Both the position numbers and the translations under genes were made by a program. This document shows, piece after piece, positions 1 to 5,985 of a stretch of DNA of 10,807 nt (position 1 is its first letter; every line of letters starts with the position of its first letter). Under the pieces are notes generated by a model. It had not been told where the DNA came from, searched no databases, and was given only the letters and a program-made list of their open reading frames with translations. The DNA comes from Actinomycetota bacterium. GTDB taxonomy: Bacteria; Actinomycetota; Actinomycetes; Acidothermales; Acidothermaceae. The stretch spans positions 44,078-54,884 of the forward strand of contig PLCK01000286.1 of the NCBI GenBank assembly GCA_003134755.1. Direction: 5' to 3'.

Positions 1-391
1 CTACGGAGAAGAACGACCCGTCGCACGCCTCGACCGCCACGTTCGCGCGATTGGCCAACTCGACGCCCGCGCGCGTCGGGCTCAACGCCCACGCGCGCAG
101 GTCGTCGGGGTGGCTCGCACGCTCGACCAGGCCGCGGCGTTCGAGCACCCGCAGCACCTGCGACGTCATCATCGGGTCGGTCGCCGCGTGGTCGGCAAGC
201 CGGCGTTGGGTCACCGGCTCATCGCTGTCGAGCCAGGTCAGCGACGCAAGCAGCACGAACTGCACGTGCGTCAATCCGAAAGGTTTGAGAGCGGCGCGTT
301 GCGCTGCTTGCCACCGGTTCGTCACCTGCCACAGCAGCAGCCCGGTGCTGTCGTCGGCGGTCGCATGCTCGCTCGCGAGCTTGCGCGTCAT
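1..391 (-). CDS. MarR-family transcriptional regulator (C-terminus beyond window)
   Basis: Winged-helix DNA-binding regulator; 130 codons are visible before the left edge cuts it, so the dimerisation helix at the C-terminus is missing. After an N-terminal helix (LLLWQVTNRW, about residues 18-27) come THVQFVLLASL, then the helix-turn-helix with VTQRRLADHA and TSQVLRVLERRGLVER, and a wing with PDDLRAWALSPT followed by AGVELAN. This order is typical of MarR proteins, which are about 140-160 residues long. The ATG at 391-389 overlaps the TGA of the upstream SRPBCC gene in ATGA, so it is probably translated by coupling and co-transcribed from the 835-863 promoter. MarR proteins often repress their own operon, and a palindrome over that promoter's -10 is the likely site (inference). 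The ligand is unknown. Confidence 0.88.
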   Translation of the reverse strand, partial: MTRKLASEHATADDSTGLLLWQVTNRWQAAQRAALKPFGLTHVQFVLLASLTWLDSDEPVTQRRLADHAATDPMMTSQVLRVLERRGLVERASHPDDLRAWALSPTRAGVELANRANVAVEACDGSFFSV

Positions 392-828
392 CTCGCGGTT
401 TTGGCCTCGGCGACTGCGGCGAGGCTGTCGAGGTCGGGCTGCAGCGACTTGGCTATGCCGTTGCCGAGAATCCGGTTCCACACCCAGCCCAGCGGCCCGT
501 CGAGCGTGACGGAGACGTCGACGGTGCAGCCACCATCATCGAGCGGGACGACGAGGTGCCGGAACGTCAGGCGCGCTCCGGCCAATCGGGAGACGTCGAC
601 AAATTCGCGGCTCGGCACCAGCTTCTCGACCACGAATTTGACCTTCGGGCCGCCTTTCGGCTTGAGCACGCCGGTGGCGCCCTCGATGAACTCGGCGGAC
701 TCGCCGTCGAGACGGACCCACTCGGTGTCGGCGTTCCATTCCGGCCACGTGCCGACATCGGCCCAGCGGTCGAAGAATGCGGTCGGGGATGCTGATGAGG
801 CAACGTGTGCCGAAGCGATGTTTGTCAT
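388..828 (-). CDS. SRPBCC-fold (polyketide cyclase/dehydrase-like) protein
   Basis: A 146-residue cytoplasmic protein of the START/SRPBCC superfamily, whose members hold small hydrophobic ligands in a helix-grip cavity. Visible features are the N-terminal strand and helix with SPTAFFDRWADVGTWPEWN (about residues 14-32), the central strands with FIEGATGVLKPKG and VKFVVEKLVPSREFVDVS, and the amphipathic C-terminal helix ending in LDSLAAVAEAK. The length suits a single domain. I chose ATG 828 because a promoter ends exactly 6 bases before it and homology-like sequence begins there; an in-frame ATG at 879 lies upstream of that promoter. There is no ribosome binding site, which fits leaderless translation. 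It is first in a two-gene operon with the MarR regulator, so it may handle the regulator's ligand (inference). Substrate and activity cannot be read from the sequence. Confidence 0.85.
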   Translation of the reverse strand: MTNIASAHVASSASPTAFFDRWADVGTWPEWNADTEWVRLDGESAEFIEGATGVLKPKGGPKVKFVVEKLVPSREFVDVSRLAGARLTFRHLVVPLDDGGCTVDVSVTLDGPLGWVWNRILGNGIAKSLQPDLDSLAAVAEAKTAR

Positions 829-863
829 GCAAGTAGTATGCGCGCTTAGTTTTTGAGTGTCAA
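829..863 (-). promoter_or_regulatory. Leaderless sigma-70-type promoter of the SRPBCC-MarR operon
   Basis: Read on the minus strand, a perfect -35 TTGACA (863-858) is followed by a 17-base spacer and -10 CATACT (840-835). Six bases later comes the ATG at 828. That spacing puts the transcription start at or next to the start codon, and no Shine-Dalgarno sequence is present, so the mRNA should be leaderless, as is common in actinobacteria. Confidence 0.7.
835..850. promoter_or_regulatory. Imperfect palindrome over the -10, candidate MarR operator
   Basis: On the minus strand this reads ACTAAGCG-CGCATACT: 6 of 8 positions in each half are complementary. It covers the whole -10 and half the spacer of the promoter that drives the marR-like gene. 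Size and position suit autorepression by a MarR dimer. That the MarR protein binds here is inference. Confidence 0.4.
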
Positions 864-865
864 CA

Positions 866-908
866 CCGCGCCAGCACATCGACGTCCGGCCCTGAGCCGG
901 TGGCGCGG
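866..908 (-). terminator. Branched hairpin after the beta-helix gene, likely terminator
   Basis: Outer arms CCGCGCCA (866-873) and TGGCGCGG (901-908) are perfectly complementary over 8 bases. Within the loop a second hairpin CCGGC-CCTGA-GCCGG (886-900) sits directly against one outer arm. The structure starts just after the stop codon of the beta-helix gene (910-912) and ends 3 bases before the -35 of the next promoter. There is no T-tract, as is usual for hairpin terminators in high-GC actinobacteria. Confidence 0.55.
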
Positions 909-909
909 A

Positions 910-2358
910 TCAGCGTTTGGTATAGGTGCTCAACTTGTCCTCGCCGCTCGCAGCCCGGTAGGCCTTGAGCCCCTGCTGCGTGACGGCGTTCCACTGGTAC
1001 AGCTCTTGGCCGGCCGGTACCCGCCCCACATAGTGGTTGTTGTTCAGCACGAGGTGCGCGTTCTCCGCTACGCTGCCGGCCGGCGCGTCGCGGAACAGCA
1101 TCACCGGTTGGCTCGGCTTGGTCGACTCGATGACGTTGTTCGTGATCGTCGTGTCGTGGACGTAGAACTGCAAGAGCAACTCGGGAGACCCATCGTTCAA
1201 GGTGTTGTTGCCGCGCAGCGTGTTGCCACTCACCGTGATGTCGAATGCCTGGCCGCGCAGTTCGTCGTAGCCGCCCAGCGACAGACCGGTGTACCGACTG
1301 CCGGTCACCAGGTTGTCCGTGACCTGGACGTCACTCGCGCTGCCCTTCGCCCACTCGGAGGCCACCTCGATGCCGATGTCGGACGTCGCTACCCGGTTGT
1401 GGGCAACCTTGATCGACCGGCCGCCGTCGATGTAGATGCCGTTGGCACAGTTGCACCAGCCGCCGTCCTCGTAATAGGCGGGGTTGCCTTCGCTGATGAT
1501 GCGAGACACGGTGTTGCGCGCGATGATGCCGTTGCGCGCCTGGTTCACTCCCGTGTAGCGGGCGGCGCCGGAGATCGTCGATTCGAAGCCGATCGCGTCG
1601 ATGCCGATGTTGTTGTTGTCGTGGATCACGTTGTCGACGACTGCCCAGCCGTCGACGTTTCCGTTGAGCACCAGCGATTCGCTCGCGCCGAGCACCAAGT
1701 GGTCGAGCTCGTTACCGACGATGAAGACATTCGAGAGCGGCCTCGTGGCGTTGCGGCCGTATACCGCGATCCCGTGGGCGTTCATGTCCATGCTGCCCAG
1801 CGTGGGGTTGTCGTTGCCGAGGTCATGAATGTGGTTACCCCGCAAGACGATCGAGTTGCCCGACCCGGTGATGTAGATACCGATCGGCACCTTCAGGGTC
1901 GACGTCGTCCGGTAGCCGGTAATCGTCAGGCCCTCGACGACGATGTTCGAGCTGTCGCGGATGTCGACCATGCCGCTGTCGTCGTCGGGCGGCGTGAGTC
2001 CTTTGCCGTCGAGCACTGGGTTCGCGCCGGGGGCTGCCTCCAGGGCGATGTGGCTGCGGTTGACCAGTTCGATTCGTTGCTTGGCGTACCTGCCACCGGC
2101 GAACACCACGGTGCCGCCGGCCGACCCGAGTCGATCGACGGCGATCTGGGGCGTCTTGAGGGGAGAACTCGCCGACCCGCTGTTGGCGTCGGAACCCTTC
2201 GGCGAAACGTGCAGCGTCTTCGCGCTGCGCACCGTAGCGCTTCCCGCGGCCGTGGCTGCCTGGGCCTGGACGGCGGAGGCGCCGAGCAAGATGGTCACCG
2301 AACCCGCGACGATCGCTGTCCGACGGAGTCCGCGAATCTGCGTATTGAAGATCGACAT
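910..2358 (-). CDS. Secreted right-handed parallel beta-helix repeat protein
   Basis: A predicted exported protein of 482 residues. ATG 2358 gives a standard signal peptide: basic RGLRR (9-13), hydrophobic TAIVAGSVTILLGASAV (14-30), and cleavage near QAQA (31-34). Upstream in-frame starts would spoil this. The mature N-terminus has LHVSPKGSDANSGS and PLKTPQIAVDRL (49-77), the entry motif of many pectate-lyase-like beta-helix proteins. About ten rungs follow, for example VEGLTITG, VLRGNHIHD, AVVDNVIHDN, IIARNTVSRI, VAHNRVATSD, VQVTDNLVTG, ITVSGNTLRG and TITNNVIES. A polysaccharide lyase, hydrolase or epimerase role is possible, but no catalytic set could be assigned. GGWCNC (299-304) is an unusual Cys pair for such a fold. 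It lies downstream of a DeoR-type regulator, on the same strand, suggesting control by a sugar-derived signal (inference). Confidence 0.85.
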   Translation of the reverse strand: MSIFNTQIRGLRRTAIVAGSVTILLGASAVQAQAATAAGSATVRSAKTLHVSPKGSDANSGSASSPLKTPQIAVDRLGSAGGTVVFAGGRYAKQRIELVNRSHIALEAAPGANPVLDGKGLTPPDDDSGMVDIRDSSNIVVEGLTITGYRTTSTLKVPIGIYITGSGNSIVLRGNHIHDLGNDNPTLGSMDMNAHGIAVYGRNATRPLSNVFIVGNELDHLVLGASESLVLNGNVDGWAVVDNVIHDNNNIGIDAIGFESTISGAARYTGVNQARNGIIARNTVSRIISEGNPAYYEDGGWCNCANGIYIDGGRSIKVAHNRVATSDIGIEVASEWAKGSASDVQVTDNLVTGSRYTGLSLGGYDELRGQAFDITVSGNTLRGNNTLNDGSPELLLQFYVHDTTITNNVIESTKPSQPVMLFRDAPAGSVAENAHLVLNNNHYVGRVPAGQELYQWNAVTQQGLKAYRAASGEDKLSTYTKR

Positions 2359-2453
2359 GATGCCCGTCCCAGGAGAGTGTGTCGGGAACATAGCAGCGCA
2401 GAACACCGTGCGGCCGTTTCGAAATGGAAGTGACCAATTGAGACTGCGCACTT

Positions 2454-2474
2454 GATCACCAGCGCGTGGTGATC
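2454..2474. promoter_or_regulatory. Perfect inverted repeat between deoR-like and beta-helix genes
   Basis: GATCACCA (2454-2461) and TGGTGATC (2467-2474) are exact inverted repeats of 8 bases around the spacer GCGCG. The site lies 16 bases past the stop of the DeoR-type gene and about 95 bases upstream of the beta-helix start. It could be an operator for the beta-helix gene or a short hairpin terminator for the regulator gene. No T-run follows on the minus strand, so I favour an operator, without certainty. Confidence 0.45.
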
Positions 2475-2490
2475 GACTCCAGCGGGAAAC

Positions 2491-3288
2491 CTACGGCGCC
2501 GGAATGCCTTGAGCCTTCGGCCCAGTCACCTGCGTAGACCAGCCGGCCAGCACATGCACGGTGACCCCCGCCCGACGCAACTCTTCGAGCGCGGACTCGT
2601 CAGCACTGTCGTCGGTAATCAGCTCGGTGACCCGCGAGATCGGGCAGATCCGGGCGAGCAACACGCGCCCGATCTTCGACCCGTCGGCGACCATGATGCA
2701 TCGAGCCGACCGCTCGATCATGCATGCATTCGTGTGCGCCTCAACCTCGTCGTGGGTAGTGAGGCCGCCCTCGGCGCTGATGCCGTCGACCCCGACGACC
2801 GCGACCTCGATGTTCAGGCCCCTTAGTGTTTGCTCGGCGAACGGCCCCACGACTTCGTACGACTGCGCCCGCGCTACGCCACCCGTCATGAGGATCTTGA
2901 TGCGCGGTCGCATGGCTAGCTCGGCAGCGATATTGAGTGCATTGGTGACGACAGTGAGATCAACGCGGTTGGCAATCTTGCGGGCGACCTCGCTTGTCGT
3001 CGTCCCGCCGGTGAGCCCGAGGGTCAGCTTGCCGCGCGGCAAGAGGGACGCCGCCATCGCGGCGATCTGCTGCTTTTGTTCACGGTTTTGGCCGCCGCGA
3101 TATCGAACTGGCAGTTCGTACGCGACTGACTGAGCGAGCGCGCCGCCGTGCGTGCGTGCCAGTAGGTGCTGGTCCTCGAGCATTTGAAGGTCACGCCGCA
3201 AGGTCGCCGCGGACACCCCGAACTCGGCGGCGAGTTCACTAGCGTTCAGCGAATTGACCGCGGCGAGGCGCTCGAGGATGGAGGACAC
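2491..3288 (-). CDS. DeoR/GlpR-family transcriptional regulator
   Basis: A cytoplasmic repressor-type regulator, 265 residues from GTG 3288. The N-terminal winged helix-turn-helix has LNASELAAEFGVSAATLRRDLQMLEDQ (14-40) and the family wing ARTHGGA (44-50). The C-terminal DeoR sensor domain shows GLTGGTTTSEVA (91-102), LTVVTNALNIAAEL (111-124), GVDGISAEGGLTTHDEVEA (166-184) and VADGSKIGR (200-208). This domain usually binds a phosphorylated sugar; the ligand here is unknown. GTG 3288 has no clear ribosome binding site. The open frame continues upstream with RRAERVSSIL, which resembles the usual DeoR N-terminus, and an AGGAG lies 5 bases before an in-frame ATC at 3321, so the true start may be non-canonical. 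It probably controls itself and the downstream beta-helix gene (inference). Confidence 0.9.
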   Translation of the reverse strand: MSSILERLAAVNSLNASELAAEFGVSAATLRRDLQMLEDQHLLARTHGGALAQSVAYELPVRYRGGQNREQKQQIAAMAASLLPRGKLTLGLTGGTTTSEVARKIANRVDLTVVTNALNIAAELAMRPRIKILMTGGVARAQSYEVVGPFAEQTLRGLNIEVAVVGVDGISAEGGLTTHDEVEAHTNACMIERSARCIMVADGSKIGRVLLARICPISRVTELITDDSADESALEELRRAGVTVHVLAGWSTQVTGPKAQGIPAP

Positions 3289-3334
3289 CCGCTCTGCGCG
3301 ACGGATCGATACCTGGGTGATGGAGGCTCCTGAG

Positions 3335-3409
3335 CGAAAACGTGCAATCGAAATCGTTCACTTGCGCACTAATACGCAACCATTCTTGCATCGCAGGGCA
3401 TCGAAAACG
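3335..3409. promoter_or_regulatory. Cluster of CGAAAACG-like motifs upstream of the deoR-like gene
   Basis: CGAAAACG occurs at 3335-3342 and 3402-3409, with CGAAATCG at 3349-3356. Between them lies an inverted repeat TTGCG-N8-CGCAA (3362-3379). On the minus strand the motifs read CGTTTTCG or CGATTTCG; TTTTCG/TTTCG repeats are known in operators of several DeoR-family regulators. A related TTTCGAAA (2417-2424) lies upstream of the beta-helix gene. Binding is inferred only. Confidence 0.35.
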
Positions 3410-3443
3410 ACACTTCGAGCGCTGGTTCTAGGGCTCTCTGCCA

Positions 3444-3486
3444 CAACCAAAGGGTTCGGCGCAGCCCGCGCCAAACCCTCTGGTTG
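3444..3486 (-). terminator. Long hairpin terminator after the phosphoesterase gene
   Basis: Two 19-base arms (3444-3462 and 3468-3486) flank a 5-base loop. As minus-strand RNA every position pairs, 17 Watson-Crick and 2 G-U; the sequence closest to the loop is GGCGC/GCGCC. It starts 14 bases after the stop codon of the phosphoesterase gene. There is no T-tract. It should also isolate the downstream deoR-like gene from read-through. Confidence 0.75.
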
Positions 3487-3500
3487 CGTGTTTGCCGCAG

Positions 3501-5831
3501 CTAGGCGGCCGCCAGGCCTGCGGCTTGATGCAGAAGCTTCGTGCAGGCAGTCAGCTGCCCCGAAACCGTGTGGGCATCAGGGTGTGCCCTGTGGAACTCT
3601 GCCTGGTCGAGCAGGTTCTTGATGCTCGTCGCCAGGGTGTCGCGCTGGCCGCCCAGCGTCGACAACGCCGCGTCTGTCGAGATGTACGCGGCGTCATTGG
3701 CACTGCTGCCGGTGGCCAGCGCCTTCGTCGCCGCGACGAGAGTGTCGCTGCCGAAGGTTCCGACGCTGGCGTTCAGCTGCTTGTAGCAATCACCGAGATC
3801 CTGCGTCCGGTCGAGCCCGCCGTCGTGGCGCAGTAGCTCGGTGATGACCCGCCCGTCGGAGACGTAGTCGTCAACGAGGCCGGCCAGATAGAGGATGGTC
3901 GGGCGCACGTCGGTCTCGTCGGCCCAGGTGCCCTTGGTGCTGAACTGCGGCACGCTCCCGCCGCCGTTCGGAGCGTTCACTGCCGGACTGTTGGCCGGCG
4001 AGTGTCCGTCGATACCGTCGTGCGCGACGTTCGGACCGACGAACGCCGACCAGGTGATGTTGATGTCAGGGCTGTAGTAGCCATGGTTCCAGGCAAATCC
4101 GGAGTTCACCGCCACGCAATCGACGGCCGGAGTCGTCGACGCGGTGCAGTTGGGGAACGCCGCGTCGAAGTAGTAGTCAGGCTTCGGGAAAACCGTGATG
4201 GTCGGCGTCCGCAGTGGATCTGCTGTCTGCAGATGCAGGATTTCCTGCTCGGTGGCACCAGCCTGGTAGTTCACCACCTTCTCGGCCGCCACTCCGCTGT
4301 AGGGATTGCTGGCCGTGATGGAGGCCAGGTCGCGCTCGAGCTGGCGGACCTCCGGCGCGTTCGCGGCCGGCTGTCCGTGGACGTAGATCGCGGCACCCTG
4401 CGGCTCGACGTCGAAGGTGGTGGTGTCGCCAGTCTCCTTGCTGAGCAATTGCGGAAGGTTGGTCTGCAGTTCGCCGACCTGGTTGTGCGCGTAGCGGCAC
4501 GGAGTCGTGACGCCGTCGCATCCGACCGGGTCGGATGGCTGCACGGCCCGCCCGACGTTCACGCCGTCGAAGTGGTCGTTCTCCTCCGAACCGATCACGA
4601 ACAGCGTGTTCTTCGGGGTGATGCCGTCCTTGCTCAACCTGTCGAGGAACTTCGCGAAGGCCTGGTCGTAACGCTGCGCGTTCTCGGTGAAGCAGGCGTC
4701 GCCGGGGGCGATTGCGTTCCCGAATGCCTTCGCATCGGCCGTCGTGCAGTTGAAGCTCCAGTCCTTGCGTTCGTGGATGTCGGCGATGTAGCCGTAGGTC
4801 ACCGGGACGCCGGCCTCCTGCATCGAGGCGAGCATTGCCAGGCTCTGTGACGCCGTCGGGCTGAAGCCGGGCGAGCCCACGTTGCCGCGGAAATCGGCGA
4901 TCTCGCGGTTGTCGAGATCGACCAGGTTGCCAGCGGCGTCGGCGGCGCGGTACGGCGCCGGCGGAGCCGCGTGACTGGTCACGAGAGGTTGGATGAACTT
5001 ATGGCCGAACAGCGCCTTGTACGTCGCCGAGCCCGGGTTGTTCGCGGGTGGCGGCGTGTCGGTCACAGCGCCGTCGGCACTGTTGCACGTCGTGTCGGTA
5101 AGGCCGCAATGGATCGCCTCGCCGATGAACGCGCTGCTCACGTTCGCATAGGTTCCTAGATCGGGCGTCGTGCCGAACACCGTCGGGATGTCACCGGTGT
5201 TTTCGAGAACCATGTTGGCTGTCGAGAACGCACCAACGGAGCAACCCGCCTTGTTGAAGGCCACCCACGGTTCGGGCGTGGTCTGGTTCGGTGCGGTAGC
5301 CGACGCCGGAACTGTCGGCGAGTACACCATCGACGGTGCGGTGTCGTTCGTCGACGCCGCATGCGTCGCAGCGTTGATGACGGGGGAGTTCCAGTAGGTG
5401 AATGACGCGTCTGGCTCCGTCGTCCCGTCGGGCTTGAACGTCTTGTACGAGTTGCTGACCGGCTGGCCATGCCGATCGCCGTACAGGCCGCTGTAGATCG
5501 CGAGAGAGTCCTCAGCCGTGTGCGCGATCAGAGGCGTGTGCATGTTCGACAGGATCGTGCCGTTGCTCTTCAGGAAGTTGTACAGCGCCGGCATCTGCTC
5601 GAGATCCGACGGCACGTTCGGGTTGTCCCTGAAGAAGTGCACGTTGTCGAACGTGATGTTGATGACGTGCTGGACGCCGTTGCCGAGCGAGCATGATGAC
5701 GTCGACGCGCTAGCGCCGAGAACGCCGCTTGCCCGGTTGGACGCCTGGCTCGGCAATGCGGTCATTACGGTGGCGCCGAGCGCGGCGAGGCCGGCACCTG
5801 CGGCGACCATGCGGCGAGCTTGATTTCGCAT
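3501..5831 (-). CDS. Secreted alkaline-phosphatase-superfamily phosphoesterase
   Basis: A large exported metal-dependent phosphoesterase-like protein of 776 residues. Adjacent ATGs lie at 5834 and 5831; GGGAG is 2 bases from the first and 5 from the second, so I use the second. The signal peptide has basic RNQARR, hydrophobic AAGAGLAALGATVMTAL and a cleavage site near PSQA (27-30). Superfamily motifs appear in order: NITFDN with Asp62; IAHTAED with Thr105 as likely nucleophile; YIADIHE (Asp351, His353); GSEENDHFD (Asp419, His420), equivalent to the usual DHG-type motif; and NHGYYSPD (His583). ETDVRPTILYLAGL near residue 640 resembles the C-terminal part of sulfatase/phosphodiesterase domains. 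A helical tail of roughly 90 residues follows. Several cysteines suggest disulfides outside the cell. Whether it cleaves phosphomonoesters, diesters or another ester is unclear. It stands alone in transcription, with a strong hairpin after it. Confidence 0.8.
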   Translation of the reverse strand: MRNQARRMVAAGAGLAALGATVMTALPSQASNRASGVLGASASTSSCSLGNGVQHVINITFDNVHFFRDNPNVPSDLEQMPALYNFLKSNGTILSNMHTPLIAHTAEDSLAIYSGLYGDRHGQPVSNSYKTFKPDGTTEPDASFTYWNSPVINAATHAASTNDTAPSMVYSPTVPASATAPNQTTPEPWVAFNKAGCSVGAFSTANMVLENTGDIPTVFGTTPDLGTYANVSSAFIGEAIHCGLTDTTCNSADGAVTDTPPPANNPGSATYKALFGHKFIQPLVTSHAAPPAPYRAADAAGNLVDLDNREIADFRGNVGSPGFSPTASQSLAMLASMQEAGVPVTYGYIADIHERKDWSFNCTTADAKAFGNAIAPGDACFTENAQRYDQAFAKFLDRLSKDGITPKNTLFVIGSEENDHFDGVNVGRAVQPSDPVGCDGVTTPCRYAHNQVGELQTNLPQLLSKETGDTTTFDVEPQGAAIYVHGQPAANAPEVRQLERDLASITASNPYSGVAAEKVVNYQAGATEQEILHLQTADPLRTPTITVFPKPDYYFDAAFPNCTASTTPAVDCVAVNSGFAWNHGYYSPDINITWSAFVGPNVAHDGIDGHSPANSPAVNAPNGGGSVPQFSTKGTWADETDVRPTILYLAGLVDDYVSDGRVITELLRHDGGLDRTQDLGDCYKQLNASVGTFGSDTLVAATKALATGSSANDAAYISTDAALSTLGGQRDTLATSIKNLLDQAEFHRAHPDAHTVSGQLTACTKLLHQAAGLAAA

Positions 5832-5931
5832 CATTTCTCCCGTTCTGCCCGATGAATGGGGAGACGCTATCGGGGCGGGCTTACGTGACGGAAGCCGTGG
5901 TATGAACGATTTGCGAAACCTTGCCGACAAG

Positions 5932-5950
5932 CGCAACTAATCGCGTTGCG
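5932..5950. promoter_or_regulatory. Inverted repeat in the phosphoesterase/VOC divergent intergenic region
   Basis: CGCAAC (5932-5937) and GTTGCG (5945-5950) are perfect 6-base arms around TAATCGC. The right arm overlaps a weak plus-strand -35 (TTGCGG, 5946-5951), which is followed 17 bases later by TAGCGT (5969-5974), a possible -10 for the VOC gene. The site could be an operator. The promoter match is poor (3 of 6 at each box). Confidence 0.3.
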
Positions 5951-5985
5951 GGGCAGTCTCCGAGCGCCTAGCGTTGCCGAGCGGG

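Noticed and set aside
829..879. Upstream ATG at 879 for the SRPBCC gene
   Set aside because: It lies upstream of the promoter and adds 17 residues with no SRPBCC features.
853..2433. A 526-codon open frame on the plus strand opposite the beta-helix gene
   Set aside because: Its product is a Val/Asp/Arg-rich string without domain features, as expected for the antisense of a high-GC gene. The minus-strand frame has a signal peptide and beta-helix repeats.
2359..2453. A sigma-70 promoter for the beta-helix gene (TATGTT near 2397)
   Set aside because: No acceptable -35 lies at a normal distance.
4002..4850. A 282-codon plus-strand open frame inside the phosphoesterase gene
   Set aside because: It is antisense to a gene with catalytic motifs and has Arg/Val-biased composition without recognisable domains.
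5886..5907. Possible PHO box upstream of the phosphoesterase (GTTCATACCAC)
   Set aside because: Only one 11-base half-site resembles the Streptomyces PhoP consensus; the adjacent unit does not match, so phosphate control is not supported.
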